The position numbers were made by a program, and so were the translations under genes. 64,000 bases of DNA from Deferribacteraceae bacterium UBA6793 (lineage in GTDB: Bacteria; Chrysiogenota; Deferribacteres; Deferribacterales; Geovibrionaceae): contig DKFP01000008.1 of NCBI GenBank assembly GCA_002452405.1, positions 113,229 to 177,228 of the forward strand, given 5' to 3'. Shown here in pieces: positions 1 through 9,401 of the stretch (positions are counted from its first letter, which is position 1; each line of letters starts with the position of its first letter). Below the pieces are notes generated by a model. It saw only the letters and a list, made by a program, of their open reading frames with translations, made no database searches and was not told the DNA's origin.

Positions 1-3
1 TTG

Positions 4-279
4 TCATGCGAACACCCCGAATTTCTCAGGTCTTTTAACTTCGATAGTCTCGCCATCCTCGGCGATATATGAATACGTCGGAGGATAGATGCGGTCGTAA
101 ATCGCTTTTTTCGTTTCGTCCGCGAAAACCTCATCATATGTGCCGAGAACCGTAACGTTTTCTGGAAGCTCTTCACAGCGGCAGAGACGCATAAAATCCG
201 TGCCGTCCGTCTGCGGCGGTGTCACTGTCAATCCTTCAATCTGTTCGTCTGTCTGATATATAATAATGATGTCTGTCAT
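4..279 (-). CDS. Small phage protein next to the tail fibre gene
   Basis: A 91-residue acidic protein that I do not recognise by sequence. Its ATG overlaps the stop of the tail-fibre gene (ATGA), so the two are translationally coupled. Small genes just downstream of tail fibres are often fibre-assembly chaperones or fibre-tip proteins, but nothing in this sequence proves that. It has no signal peptide or membrane segment. Its own stop overlaps a further ATG at positions 5-7, so at least one more gene of the operon starts here and runs off the left edge. Confidence 0.6.
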   Translation of the reverse strand: MTDIIIIYQTDEQIEGLTVTPPQTDGTDFMRLCRCEELPENVTVLGTYDEVFADETKKAIYDRIYPPTYSYIAEDGETIEVKRPEKFGVFA

Positions 280-1643
280 GCTGCGTATACCTCCTCAGAT
301 GTCAGCGCGTCGCCCAATGCTCTTAAATTAGACAAGTGACAATATCCGAAATATAGAACAGACGGATTCACAGCGTTTGAGACAGTTGCATTACCTATTA
401 ATAAACCATTAAGATATAGCGATAAATTAGTCCCATTTTTTACAACTGCAATGCTGCCCGCAATATTATCAGCAAGTGTTGAATTGCCTGTTATTGTCAC
501 ACCGTTGAAAGTGCATGATATTATACGAGATGGACTTCGATATAACCTTAACACACCGTCATCCACAACATACTGATTCGATATCTTGTTACCATCAAAA
601 ATAACATCAACAATAATCGAAAAGTTTCCGGAATATGGCGGAATATTTTCTGGCTCAGAGAGAGAGATTGAATCAGCAATCCTTGTCACTGCTGTAGCTG
701 TTGTTGGAATATAGCTTGTTGCAAACGGCATGGCTTCAAGCTGCGCACCGAAGATATACAGACCGGATGTGCCGTCGCCGGTGTAAGATGTTGCGCCTGA
801 AACCATAAGCTGTATTTGCGAAGCGTAACTTCCGTTGTTTACGGCTGTTTCCGTTGCCGACACTCTGTACCATCCGTTAGACAATGCTGATATTTTGGCA
901 GTGATGCCGGATGAGATTGACAAAACTGTTCCGGACGATAAATCAAATCCCGCAGCCAATCCTGAATCTCCGAAGCGCAAAGCTATCTGGCAGCGGGAGC
1001 CGGCTTTTGCATATACTGAAAACGTATATGTTGTGCCTGTTGTGTAAGAATATAATTGCGAAGCAAGGTGCGTGTTCATCGCCGTGGTATCTTCAATCAG
1101 CTTATCAGCCAGATTAGTTCCATAAGGGTCTGTTGTCTCTGTTGTGTTTGCTGGAATCATGCTTCGCAGTTTCGTCCATGCCGCGTTGTCGAACTGCTCA
1201 GAGTATGTCAGCAGGTTTGTTGATGTTCCCTCAAGCAGCTGTCCGTCTGCTGTGAAGCGTGGCGTGTCGGCGGCGGCGGTTTTCAGCACGCCGTACCTGT
1301 CAACATAGGTTGCTGAGGATGCTCTGGTGAACGTACAGATGCTTTGCCCTTGCCCGGTCAAAAGATTTTTTTTCAGCGGCAGGTGTGTAAGCGGTGCGGA
1401 TAGATTGCCGATAATCTGCGACATTGCGGATTTTGCAAGTTTTGCCGAAAGCAGCGCGTCCGTCTGAGATTTGGTATAAAACTCGTCGGAAAGCCCTTTT
1501 ACACGCACTTTCAGCGCAGGGTCGCCTGTTTCGTCCATCACCATGTTCAGAACTTCGGATTCGGTTTTATAAACACCTTTCAAAACCTGATCCGAACTGT
1601 CAAAAACGTCGTTAAGAATTTCTTTTACACTCTTATAACTCAT
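276..1643 (-). CDS. Phage tail fibre/receptor-binding protein with jelly-roll domain
   Basis: A 455-residue protein. The first 75 residues are helical and polar, a plausible attachment segment. From about residue 100 comes a signature common in phage tail proteins: TFTRASSATYVD, then TNLLTYSEQFDNAAWTK, then FGAQLEAMPFATSYIPT. This signature marks a carbohydrate-binding-type jelly roll. A second lectin/LamG-like stretch (residues about 335-450) ends with a short LGDALTSEEV motif. The expected role is host receptor binding at the tail tip. A strong ribosome site (AAGGAGG) precedes the ATG. It is followed by a 91-residue gene with an overlapping start. Family assignment is from motif memory; the exact receptor is unknown. 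Confidence 0.8.
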   Translation of the reverse strand: MSYKSVKEILNDVFDSSDQVLKGVYKTESEVLNMVMDETGDPALKVRVKGLSDEFYTKSQTDALLSAKLAKSAMSQIIGNLSAPLTHLPLKKNLLTGQGQSICTFTRASSATYVDRYGVLKTAAADTPRFTADGQLLEGTSTNLLTYSEQFDNAAWTKLRSMIPANTTETTDPYGTNLADKLIEDTTAMNTHLASQLYSYTTGTTYTFSVYAKAGSRCQIALRFGDSGLAAGFDLSSGTVLSISSGITAKISALSNGWYRVSATETAVNNGSYASQIQLMVSGATSYTGDGTSGLYIFGAQLEAMPFATSYIPTTATAVTRIADSISLSEPENIPPYSGNFSIIVDVIFDGNKISNQYVVDDGVLRLYRSPSRIISCTFNGVTITGNSTLADNIAGSIAVVKNGTNLSLYLNGLLIGNATVSNAVNPSVLYFGYCHLSNLRALGDALTSEEVYAA

Positions 1644-1657
1644 GGTTCCTCCTTGTA

Positions 1658-2737
1658 TTATCTTTTTTTGCTGTAAAGGTATAAGTCTGTGTCGGCGTAT
1701 TCTCCGCCCGGAAGTTCAATTTTACCGTCCTCCGTGCAGGGATAGATAGTCAGCGCAGTGTCGTTTCCCTCCTGCGACCATGAGTGTATGAACCGGATGT
1801 ATTGCAGGGTTGTTGACGGCGATACTACGTTGGTATTGTTGGACGCGGTGAACGGTGAGATGGAGCAGGTGTAAAATTCGCAGGCGAATATGCTTGTATC
1901 CGGTGTGTCCTCGAAATAGAAACCGTTGGGGTAATAGCCGATGCACTCCCCGTATACAGGGGAAGCAGTTCCTGTTATGTCGCTGTAGGCACTTGCCAGC
2001 TTTTGATGCAGCCCGAGGGATGAATAGATATGGAAATCGAAATCCACTCTGCCGGATTTTCTCGGCAGCCAGTCCGTAAAGGTGTTTATCTGGTAGATGA
2101 CGAACGCTTCACCGCTGACGGGGTCTTTGTATGCGCCTATTATGTTTGACCGTGTGCCGTTGAAAACGCCTGAGAAGGTCTCTTCGTTGTATGTTTCATA
2201 GATGAACTTATCGCCGTAATACATGCGGGTAAGGCGTGAGTAGACGCTGGTTGTCCTGTGCTCCTGAACGGCGTAAAGCTGTCCTGTCATGTCATCGGGC
2301 ACTGGCTGGTCGATATAGTTGGCTTGCGTTATGGCACAGTCATTTTGCGGCATTTCTCTGTAAATCTCTTTGAATGCGGTTTTGTCGGAACGGACGAAGT
2401 CCGTCTGTGTGAAGAGTCCTGCGGACATTATTCCGCTTCCGGTTTCATAGGCTTCCGCAGGCATGGGTATGAAAGGCCAGAGTCTGTCTTTAAATCCTGT
2501 GATGTGCGAAGGCGTGCCCTCATAGAGCCGGACTACCACCGCATCGTTGTTGGCAAACGCATAGGACGAGGGTCTGCCGTCGGCTGATTCATAGACTATC
2601 GGCAGGTCTGAAAAGGTTCCGCCGTTAACAGAAACAGTAACCTTGTCAGCGGCGTGGTCGGCTTTAACGACGCGTCCTTCTGCGTATGAAATTCTCTCGG
2701 TTGGGTCGAGTGCGTTAAGTGAGTGTATTGCGTTCAT
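1658..2737 (-). CDS. Phage tail/baseplate protein with N-terminal OB-like domain
   Basis: A 359-residue protein. Residues about 15-85 (starting ERISYAEGRVVKAD, with TVSVNGGTFSDLPI and a later NNDAVVVRLYEG) resemble the small beta-barrel used in baseplate spike and tail-tip proteins to bind the hub. The rest is beta-rich and not recognised. It starts 2 nt after the stop of the upstream gene, so the operon is compact. The spike/tip role is inferred from the domain style and its position next to the fibre gene. Confidence in a structural phage role is higher than in the specific assignment. Confidence 0.6.
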   Translation of the reverse strand: MNAIHSLNALDPTERISYAEGRVVKADHAADKVTVSVNGGTFSDLPIVYESADGRPSSYAFANNDAVVVRLYEGTPSHITGFKDRLWPFIPMPAEAYETGSGIMSAGLFTQTDFVRSDKTAFKEIYREMPQNDCAITQANYIDQPVPDDMTGQLYAVQEHRTTSVYSRLTRMYYGDKFIYETYNEETFSGVFNGTRSNIIGAYKDPVSGEAFVIYQINTFTDWLPRKSGRVDFDFHIYSSLGLHQKLASAYSDITGTASPVYGECIGYYPNGFYFEDTPDTSIFACEFYTCSISPFTASNNTNVVSPSTTLQYIRFIHSWSQEGNDTALTIYPCTEDGKIELPGGEYADTDLYLYSKKR

Positions 2738-2739
2738 AT

Positions 2740-3711
2740 TCAGCCGCCGTAGAAGATTTCGGGCATGATGAAATCGCCCGATTCAGAAAGTGTTCTTTTG
2801 GAGTTCAGGTCAGAGATTTTCCCGTCCGTAGTTTTCGGCAATGAAAAATCTTTTGCGACCGCAACAAAGCTGCCTGCGGCAAGCCTGCATGGATAAACGG
2901 ATTTCAGCCAGTAGCGTTTTCCGTAATATTCAACGCACCAGCGAAGGTTATTGTCGAACAACCATTCGTCTTTCAGGTTGCTTCCTATGCCGCCTTTTAT
3001 TGGAACATACTCGTATGTATAACCTTTGTCCGGATCGTTCTTGTCCCTGTATATTTTCCGGCGGATGGTCACTCCGCAGCCGAGAAGGAGTGCACCTGTG
3101 AAAATCTCTGTTTGAAACGGGAAAGCGCCGAGAAAATATTCCTCCGGCATGTCGTACATCCTGAAAAACACGGAAACAGTGCGACCCGGTATCAGGAGTT
3201 TTCCGGCGAGTGCTGTCGAAAGGGGGATGCTTCCGTCTCTGTTATGGGTGTATTCGGGAAATGCGGACGTTATCTCACCCGTGGGGCTGATGGTGGAGAT
3301 ACCGGTTCCTGCCGCGCTGTAATAGGAGACGAGAGCAGTTACTCCGCAGGTGTTTATTTGCGGCAGATATGCGGTGATATGGTCGCCGCTTCTTTCCCAC
3401 GGCGAATCGATATCCGCGTCCGTGTAATCTGCGCAGGGCGGGGTGAACTCCTTTTCCGTTCTGTCCGCAGGCAGTAGAAACAGATTAACTGTGTATTCGC
3501 CGCTGTCCTCCTCAATTAGATATGTGTTGACGGAGAGGGTTTCAAACCCTATGGACAGCCAGTCGGAAACGGGCGGTTTGTCGTTGATGACAGAGGTTGA
3601 TATGTATGTCGAAACACACCTGTCGGGGTAGCACATACCGGACGGGGTATACTGCTGCGGACAGAGCCAAACGCCGACAGACGAATATTCTTCCGTAACA
3701 TAGCGTGCCAT
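2740..3711 (-). CDS. Phage structural protein, unrecognised
   Basis: A 323-residue, Tyr- and Gly-rich beta protein without a signal peptide. I do not recognise the family. Its ATG overlaps the stop of the upstream gene (TGATG), so it is translated as part of the same late operon. Its position between the Ig/PEGA-type protein and the OB-domain protein suggests a baseplate or tail-tip component. A short cysteine-containing N-terminal part (residues 15-35) and a YGKRYWLKSVYP segment near residue 265 are the most distinctive stretches. Confidence 0.55.
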   Translation of the reverse strand: MARYVTEEYSSVGVWLCPQQYTPSGMCYPDRCVSTYISTSVINDKPPVSDWLSIGFETLSVNTYLIEEDSGEYTVNLFLLPADRTEKEFTPPCADYTDADIDSPWERSGDHITAYLPQINTCGVTALVSYYSAAGTGISTISPTGEITSAFPEYTHNRDGSIPLSTALAGKLLIPGRTVSVFFRMYDMPEEYFLGAFPFQTEIFTGALLLGCGVTIRRKIYRDKNDPDKGYTYEYVPIKGGIGSNLKDEWLFDNNLRWCVEYYGKRYWLKSVYPCRLAAGSFVAVAKDFSLPKTTDGKISDLNSKRTLSESGDFIMPEIFYGG

Positions 3712-4430
3712 CAGGACACCGTGAACGTGTCGTTGCAGATGTTGTCGGCATCCGTCCGTTTATATCCGTCTTTCTCAACAAGAAGACTGTAGGTGCCGCT
3801 CTTCATGCTGCCAAGCCGCACTCTGCCCTCGCTGTCACTTTTGCCCGCATACTTTCCGTTCAGATAAACGTGGGCATCCTTCAGCTTCTTTTTTGTGCAC
3901 GCATCCCGCACAGTGAGTATGACTGTGCGGTTGTATGTTCCGGTGAGGTCATCGGTGAAATCCAGTACAAATATGCCTCCTCGACCGCCCTTTTCAGCGG
4001 AAACGAGGCAGAAGACTGAGTCCGGACAGGTCACATCCACAAGGTCGTACACTGTTTCGTACTCGATACGCAGAACCGCCGTTGTGTTTTCAGTCAGTAT
4101 GACGGTGCTTTCGGAAAATATGGGGTTCCCTGCCTGCCTTCCCTGCCATATGGCGGATATAATTCTGTCAACGGGAAAAGATGCGGAAGCCTTTCTGCTG
4201 TCTTTGAAGACAACGAATTCCGTTACTGTCTGTCTGTATGCCGTTCCGTAAAATGAGACGCTGCCGCATGTAACCGAGAGCGACGGGTTCAGCCCTCCGG
4301 GGTACAGTTTAAGCCGCGCCGTTGAGCCTGACGCAAAAACGGAGGTGCCGTTGTTTTCCTCCGGTTCTAGGATGAAACGGAAGATGTCCGTGTCCGATGT
4401 CTTTTTGAAGGTTACTCCGGTATCAGCCAT
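3711..4430 (-). CDS. Phage structural protein with C-terminal PEGA/Ig-like domain
   Basis: I chose the ATG at 4430, which has GGAGG seven bases upstream, over an earlier in-frame ATG at 4445. The product is about 239 residues. The C-terminal third (DAHVYLNGKYAGKSDSEG, then SGTYSLLVEKDGYK) is a typical carboxypeptidase-regulatory/PEGA-like beta-sandwich, often found as decoration on phage virion proteins where it may grip surface glycans. The N-terminal two thirds are beta-rich and unrecognised. The start overlaps the upstream stop by 8 nt. The tail-associated role is inferred from the operon. Confidence 0.65.
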   Translation of the reverse strand: MADTGVTFKKTSDTDIFRFILEPEENNGTSVFASGSTARLKLYPGGLNPSLSVTCGSVSFYGTAYRQTVTEFVVFKDSRKASASFPVDRIISAIWQGRQAGNPIFSESTVILTENTTAVLRIEYETVYDLVDVTCPDSVFCLVSAEKGGRGGIFVLDFTDDLTGTYNRTVILTVRDACTKKKLKDAHVYLNGKYAGKSDSEGRVRLGSMKSGTYSLLVEKDGYKRTDADNICNDTFTVS

Positions 4431-4926
4431 TGACCGCCTCCGCATAAATAAGCACGGGATAACTGTCTCTGCTTTTCACAGGAAGGGTGATGCCGAAAAG
4501 GGCATATGAAGTGCGATAGCTGACAATCGCCATGCCGAAAAGCCCCTGAGACGGCATAGGTTCCGTGGCGCACTGTACGGAATAGGTGCTTTTTCGTATG
4601 ATTTCCCCAAGTGAGTTGCCGAGCCATTCATAGCTGCTGACACCTGCTACGGGTTTATCCGTGTCGGACGTGGCGTTTTCCAGAAATACGGCTGTCTCGT
4701 CGGTCACATCCTCCGAGAATATTCCCATTGCGGTGAGAACGCCGTCGGAGGTGAATACAGCCACTTTATCCGGATGTTCAGCGTAAACGCGGAAGTATGC
4801 GGTTTCGCCGTATGCAAACGAGGATTTTGTTTTACCGTATTCGTCCGTGTTTCTGTCTGCGTCGGCAGTGATCAGTATTTTCGAGCCTTTGGAAGAAGTT
4901 ACGAAACTAATGGTTGCATCGGTCAT
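4423..4926 (-). CDS. Phage structural protein, unrecognised
   Basis: A 167-residue beta-rich protein that I do not recognise. Its ATG overlaps the stop codon of the 542-residue gene (ATGA), and its own end overlaps the next gene by 8 nt. It is therefore coupled within the late operon. Composition (TFDATISFVTSSKGS-like start, many Thr/Val/Ser) fits a small beta-sandwich virion component. No catalytic motif is visible. Confidence 0.5.
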   Translation of the reverse strand: MTDATISFVTSSKGSKILITADADRNTDEYGKTKSSFAYGETAYFRVYAEHPDKVAVFTSDGVLTAMGIFSEDVTDETAVFLENATSDTDKPVAGVSSYEWLGNSLGEIIRKSTYSVQCATEPMPSQGLFGMAIVSYRTSYALFGITLPVKSRDSYPVLIYAEAVNG

Positions 4927-6551
4927 GGCTGTACCTCGATTATATTTTTCACTTTTATTGGGTTGCCGGAAACTTTTATGGCTGCGGAGATGACTCTTCC
5001 GGAACCGAATCTGCTTTTAAGCAACAGTCCCGCGGCGGTGCTCAGTCCGCTTATATGGGTTGTTTCCAGAGTTATTCTGTTTGCGGTATCCGCCAGACTG
5101 TGTGCCAGTCTGAGTGCCGAAACTCTGTCGCAGAGAGCTGGAGCACTGAATGTCAGGCTTTCACCGGCTTTCCGGAAAAGGAGTGAAACGCTGGCGTCTG
5201 TGGTGGCTGTGATATATTTTTTCGCCTCAGCAGTTTCAGTAATGCTGTAAAGGTCGTAAGTGGCAGTGTAGGAAACGGTTTTATAACCCTTCAGATTACC
5301 GGAAACTGCGTTTATGCCGTCCGCTGTGATTCCGCTGCTCAGGATGGATTGTGCCGGTACGGAGAGAGTGCCTTTGCCGTCTCTGAAAAGTATATCCTCA
5401 GTGACGGTCTCCGTTATGTTGCGCCGTATGAGCGCTAGATGCTCCGAATCGCTTGCCAGACGGGTATTTCCGGTGTGATAAAGCCTTACCTGCGCCGCCT
5501 CTCCGGTATCAGCTTGCAAAGGTGCGGAGATGTGCACATAATTTGACTCATATGAACCGTAATTAACTGTTACTGCGCTGTATTCCTGTTCAGCTCTTTT
5601 GAATGTACGGGAGAATATACCGTATGGGGAAAGGCTGATGTCCGTACCGCCTCCGGAAACGACTATATAACCGTCCGGCAGCAGCCTGACGGAAAGTCCG
5701 GCGTTGTCGGCGAGGTATTGAGCCAGAGACATGTGTGTAAAGGTGCCTTTCACGCGGGCGACATAATCCCGCGCCGCCCAGATTATTCTGCCGGAAAGTT
5801 CCGCCGCTGCTTCCGATGCCCTGCATATGACGTCGGCACTGAATGAGCCCTCCGGCTCCGGCATGGTGCCGACCAGAACAGTTTTGCTGTCGGATGCGGA
5901 AACTGATGTGACGTCAAACATATATGTTTCTTCATTTATGATGGCGGATATTTTCTTTGGGTCTTTTATGAAAACGGAAACAGAGGCATTTAAAACAGGT
6001 ACATCCGATAGGGAAATAGTAAACTCTGACAGATATTTTGTGCAATCAACCCCGTCTGTTAGGAGCTTAACTGTGTCGCCTGAAACAAATCCGGTGACGG
6101 AAGTGGTTGAAACTGCCAGATTCCCCGTTAAGCCTGTCAGGGGCAGGGGGGTGTATATTGCCGCTGCACCGGAGTACCCAAAATCTCCAAGCGTGCCTGA
6201 TATTATGTATTTGCCCCTTAGATTCTGTCCGGATTGAACAGGAAGAGTGAAACGTCCGTCCATTGCGAGGCAGTTTACAGGTTCAGGAGCTACGAACGAC
6301 CCGTCCATTGCGGACAGGCTGGAAGTTATTTCGCATTGTCCTGCGGAGGCGGGCGGCATAGATATGCTCAGGACAACCGGTTCCGAAACGCCGAGTGATG
6401 TCGATATGACGGTGGAACCGTCGGATATACCTGTTGTCATAAAAGATGATCCTCCTGCTATTATGAACGGCGCAGCCAGCACCGAAACGCCGCTTTCGGC
6501 GTTGTCCGGCGCAAACCCCGCCGCTGTGTATTCTCCGGCGCATATGTCCAT
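4923..6551 (-). CDS. Large phage tail protein, probable hub/baseplate component
   Basis: A 542-residue protein with several beta modules. The middle (residues about 165-330) runs from KYLSEFTISLSDVPVLNAS through THMSLAQYLADNAGLSV to FSRTFKRAEQEYSAVTVNYGSY. This order of an insertion-like beta domain, a short LAQYLA helix and a late beta domain recalls tail-hub (late-control-D or siphophage Tal-type) proteins. I treat that as suggestive only. It starts 1 nt after the upstream stop. Residues about 470-500 hold a helix with LRLAHSLADTANR. No lysozyme or peptidase motif is seen. Confidence 0.5.
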   Translation of the reverse strand: MDICAGEYTAAGFAPDNAESGVSVLAAPFIIAGGSSFMTTGISDGSTVISTSLGVSEPVVLSISMPPASAGQCEITSSLSAMDGSFVAPEPVNCLAMDGRFTLPVQSGQNLRGKYIISGTLGDFGYSGAAAIYTPLPLTGLTGNLAVSTTSVTGFVSGDTVKLLTDGVDCTKYLSEFTISLSDVPVLNASVSVFIKDPKKISAIINEETYMFDVTSVSASDSKTVLVGTMPEPEGSFSADVICRASEAAAELSGRIIWAARDYVARVKGTFTHMSLAQYLADNAGLSVRLLPDGYIVVSGGGTDISLSPYGIFSRTFKRAEQEYSAVTVNYGSYESNYVHISAPLQADTGEAAQVRLYHTGNTRLASDSEHLALIRRNITETVTEDILFRDGKGTLSVPAQSILSSGITADGINAVSGNLKGYKTVSYTATYDLYSITETAEAKKYITATTDASVSLLFRKAGESLTFSAPALCDRVSALRLAHSLADTANRITLETTHISGLSTAAGLLLKSRFGSGRVISAAIKVSGNPIKVKNIIEVQP

Positions 6552-6552
6552 G

Positions 6553-7725
6553 CTATGCCGTCCTGTACCATGCCGAGCCGCTGCAAACGAAAGTTGCCGA
6601 TTCGCCTTCGGCTGTCAGATAAAAGTCCGGTGCGGCGCTTTTGCTTATCATCACCGGACTCTCAGCCGTGTCGGTGCGTATCACAGTGACGGATTGCCCC
6701 GCATGTTCCGCCGGACTTCCAAGCTCAACGTATGCATATCCGTATGAAGAGTTTGCGAACACATAGCTTATTCCGGTTTCGAGGACATAATAGCCCGTTG
6801 CAACGACGTGTCCGCCGCCGGAGGATGCGCCTCCGCTACCCATTGAGAGGTTCATTATGTTTCCGCTGTCGGTACGTATCACAAACGCGGCTTCTCCTCT
6901 CTGTTTCAGTTTTACGAAATTTGTGCCTGACGGATCGTGCAGCAGTACGTTGTTGGACGTTTCGTCGGTTTTGATGATCAGTGTGGGAACGTTTGCCATG
7001 GCGCCGTTGTCTGGAATGAACAGATACAGCGGATACATGGATGCGTCGGCATACACGACGCATCCGCAGGCATTCAGCAGACCGCTTGTGCTGACCGTCT
7101 GGAAAGAGTGGGGAGAGAACAGACCTGTGCCGGAAATCTGCCACATGCCGTCGGCAGCCGTCATGGTGATGGAACAGGCGCTGCCGAGGATTAGCTGTGT
7201 GTCACCGCGCAACCCTATGCTGTCGCCTTCCGCCGCCAGGATCCTCACGGCAAGGGAACTTTCTGTTCCGCAGTTGACCAGAGTCAGCATTTTGCCGTTG
7301 AAAAGTGCCTGTTCAGGCAGTTTACAGGTTGATATCGTTCCGTTTTCTGCAAATGAGAAAACGACCAGACTGTCGTCAGGTGAGATGGTTTCTTCGTCTG
7401 CGCTTATTGTGCGCACGGAAAAGGAAGCGGACACGCTGTTCAGAAGTTCGGCCGTAATGACGTTCGCGATAAGGCTTCCGGTGTTCCAGTCTTTTGCCGC
7501 AGTGTTCTCCCGTCCCCGCTCAAGGGTTATGGTCTCTTCCGCTCTGGATGCCAGCACAATTTCGCGGTTTGCATCGTCCGCAGGGGATGCGAAGCCGTTT
7601 CCCCATATCACGGCGGTGAAGCTGCCTTCGGGTAGCAGTGAAGCATCTTCAACGGTGAGTTCCGTGCCCAGGGCGGAGAGGTATGCGCCAAGACGGGAGC
7701 GCGCGAAGTTGGCGAATCTGTTCAT
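6553..7725 (-). CDS. Phage structural protein, probable tail component
   Basis: A 390-residue protein. The N-terminal half opens with MNRFANFARSRLGAYLSALG and a segment with ERGRENTAAKDWNTGS, the kind of helix and turn seen in virion proteins that present repeated beta domains. A Gly/Ser-rich hinge (GSGGASSGGG, about residue 300) separates a C-terminal beta domain of about 90 residues. I do not know the family. Its start overlaps the upstream stop (TGATG). Confidence 0.5.
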   Translation of the reverse strand: MNRFANFARSRLGAYLSALGTELTVEDASLLPEGSFTAVIWGNGFASPADDANREIVLASRAEETITLERGRENTAAKDWNTGSLIANVITAELLNSVSASFSVRTISADEETISPDDSLVVFSFAENGTISTCKLPEQALFNGKMLTLVNCGTESSLAVRILAAEGDSIGLRGDTQLILGSACSITMTAADGMWQISGTGLFSPHSFQTVSTSGLLNACGCVVYADASMYPLYLFIPDNGAMANVPTLIIKTDETSNNVLLHDPSGTNFVKLKQRGEAAFVIRTDSGNIMNLSMGSGGASSGGGHVVATGYYVLETGISYVFANSSYGYAYVELGSPAEHAGQSVTVIRTDTAESPVMISKSAAPDFYLTAEGESATFVCSGSAWYRTA

Positions 7726-8675
7726 CAGTCTATCTGCCAGTCGAGTGTTATTCTGTTGTCAGGTTCGTGCGGACAGCCAGCCGGCACGACCTCTTTCAGC
7801 CAGAACCCCTTTGCAGAGGGCAGTGTTGCCAGAGTGAGGCTGTTGCCCGCTTCATATGTTCCCGACCATGCTTCGGCGGGTATAGTGAAATATGGTCTTC
7901 CCGTTTTGGGATTGAGTGGGGCGTACTGTGCCGTGGTCTGTCCGGAAGGTAATGTGCCCGCATAAAGTCCGGCTGCTGTGAAGTTGAGGGCGGATGTGAA
8001 TGTCAGCGAGAAGGTATCGTATTCCGTACCGCCGTTTGCAAGCACAACGAGACTGTGGTCGAATTCCCCTGTAAGACTGTTCAGCGATGAACTTTCCAGC
8101 ACAGGTTCAAGGTCGCCCAGTTCAAGCATCACTCCGGCATAGGTTTCGTCCGCTTCAAACGGGTACGGGAGTTGTCCTTCAAGAGTGAGAGTCGCTGTAT
8201 TAACATTCTTTGAAACGGATGCCACGCGCATATTGCAGGACTTTTCACCGTCCTGAATCAGCAGAAGCGCTCCTTCCGGTATTGCAAAATCAGTTGCTTT
8301 GAACAGCAGAGAGATTGCTGAATCTCCCGCCGTGGCGTTCTGGGTGAGTTTTCCGCAGCCTGTCCATTCAGTGGGCAGATGCGCCTGTGTGTCGTCGGTT
8401 TCTGCGGGCGCTATGTAGAATCTGTCCAGACCGTTTCCGGGAGTGCCGATGCAGACACACGCGGAATACGCAGTTTCGCCGTTTGCATTGGTATTGGCGA
8501 TGAACGCCTTGCGGTATCTCGTGGTTCCGGCTTCCCGTTCGGCGGAGGTGACTCGCGGGAACAGGTTGAACTTTACGCCGGATATTACAGTGGCCGCAAA
8601 ATCGGGTCTTCCGCCGTTCTGGTCTGTGTCGGTGATGTTAACGCTTCTAATGATGCTGATGTCACTCTGATTCAT
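7725..8675 (-). CDS. Phage structural protein, unrecognised
   Basis: A 316-residue protein with a good ribosome site (GGAGG, 7 nt upstream). The N-terminal region (residues 35-90: FNLFPRVTSAEREAGTTRYR, then YSACVCIGTPGNG) and a C-terminal LDWQID ending give it the look of a virion protein rather than an enzyme. It lies between the small head-completion-type genes and the tail block. That is where a major tail protein or tail-terminator might be expected, but the length and sequence do not let me decide. Confidence 0.5.
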   Translation of the reverse strand: MNQSDISIIRSVNITDTDQNGGRPDFAATVISGVKFNLFPRVTSAEREAGTTRYRKAFIANTNANGETAYSACVCIGTPGNGLDRFYIAPAETDDTQAHLPTEWTGCGKLTQNATAGDSAISLLFKATDFAIPEGALLLIQDGEKSCNMRVASVSKNVNTATLTLEGQLPYPFEADETYAGVMLELGDLEPVLESSSLNSLTGEFDHSLVVLANGGTEYDTFSLTFTSALNFTAAGLYAGTLPSGQTTAQYAPLNPKTGRPYFTIPAEAWSGTYEAGNSLTLATLPSAKGFWLKEVVPAGCPHEPDNRITLDWQID

Positions 8676-8676
8676 T

Positions 8677-9045
8677 CTAAACCTCCAAAAGCCTTATGGT
8701 GCCGCTGTAGATGTCGGCGTCTGCCTGAACCTGCTTTGCGTTAAGCGGTTTAAGCTGAATTGCGCTGCTGTCGGATACGAAAATGACGGAGAGCTGTTTT
8801 CCGTTTATGTCCGCGTGTACCGGTGCGGCTGATCCCGCAGCGCGGCAGAGCAGAAGCACGTCCTCCCGCTTCATACCGCTCTCAGTTGCGGGGATATAGA
8901 TTTCAATGGTGCGTGCGGGTTTTCCCGCGTATATTATCTCTGCGCCGTAAAGGTCTGTCTCGGCAGATACTTCCGGCAGTCCATATTCGGTTTCGTTCGT
9001 CCATACCGCCGTTTCAGGCAGTGTTATTCCTGCGATTGTTATCAT
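8677..9045 (-). CDS. Small phage structural protein
   Basis: About 122 residues from the ATG at 9045, which has AGGTG upstream and sits 2 nt after the previous stop. The longer in-frame start at 9066 would overlap the previous gene by 19 nt and add seven residues. Residues 10-35 (LPETAVWTNETEYGLPEVS) and a C-terminal LLEV ending are distinctive, but I do not know the family. Its position after the Mu gp36/gp37-like pair fits a neck or tail-completion protein. Confidence 0.5.
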   Translation of the reverse strand: MITIAGITLPETAVWTNETEYGLPEVSAETDLYGAEIIYAGKPARTIEIYIPATESGMKREDVLLLCRAAGSAAPVHADINGKQLSVIFVSDSSAIQLKPLNAKQVQADADIYSGTIRLLEV

Positions 9046-9047
9046 TT

Positions 9048-9401
9048 TCAGCACCTGTATCCGCACTCGATTACAAAGGTCATGGTGCGTGTGTCCGTGG
9101 TCTGTATAGCGCTTGAAAGGCTGCGTGGTTGCGTTGTGTTCAGGGCGTTCACCGCCGTGTGGAACGGCGTCATATCCGCTCTGCCCACCGAGAGCAGGCG
9201 GACGTAAACTTTCAGGTTATGCTGTGTAACCGTTACACCATTGTCGTTCACAGTTTCGAATCCGGCATAGGCGACGGCGGCGAGCGGTTCCTTACCTGTC
9301 ATAACCTCCGTGCTGCCGTCTTTCAGCAGAACGCGGGTAAACGTGCCGCAGTTGTTAAGAATATGCACAGTGTCCAGTATGAGCTGTTCCGCAGTCCTCA
9401 T
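9048..9401 (-). CDS. Phage head-tail joining-type protein (Mu gp37 position)
   Basis: A 117-residue alpha/beta protein (start MRTAEQLILDTVHIL, then KVYVRLLSVGRAD, end VIECGYRC). Size, order and general fold pattern resemble the small proteins after Mu gp36 that close the head-tail junction. Its ATG overlaps the upstream stop by 4 nt. The sequence alone does not name the family, so the function rests on synteny. Confidence 0.5.
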   Translation of the reverse strand: MRTAEQLILDTVHILNNCGTFTRVLLKDGSTEVMTGKEPLAAVAYAGFETVNDNGVTVTQHNLKVYVRLLSVGRADMTPFHTAVNALNTTQPRSLSSAIQTTDTRTMTFVIECGYRC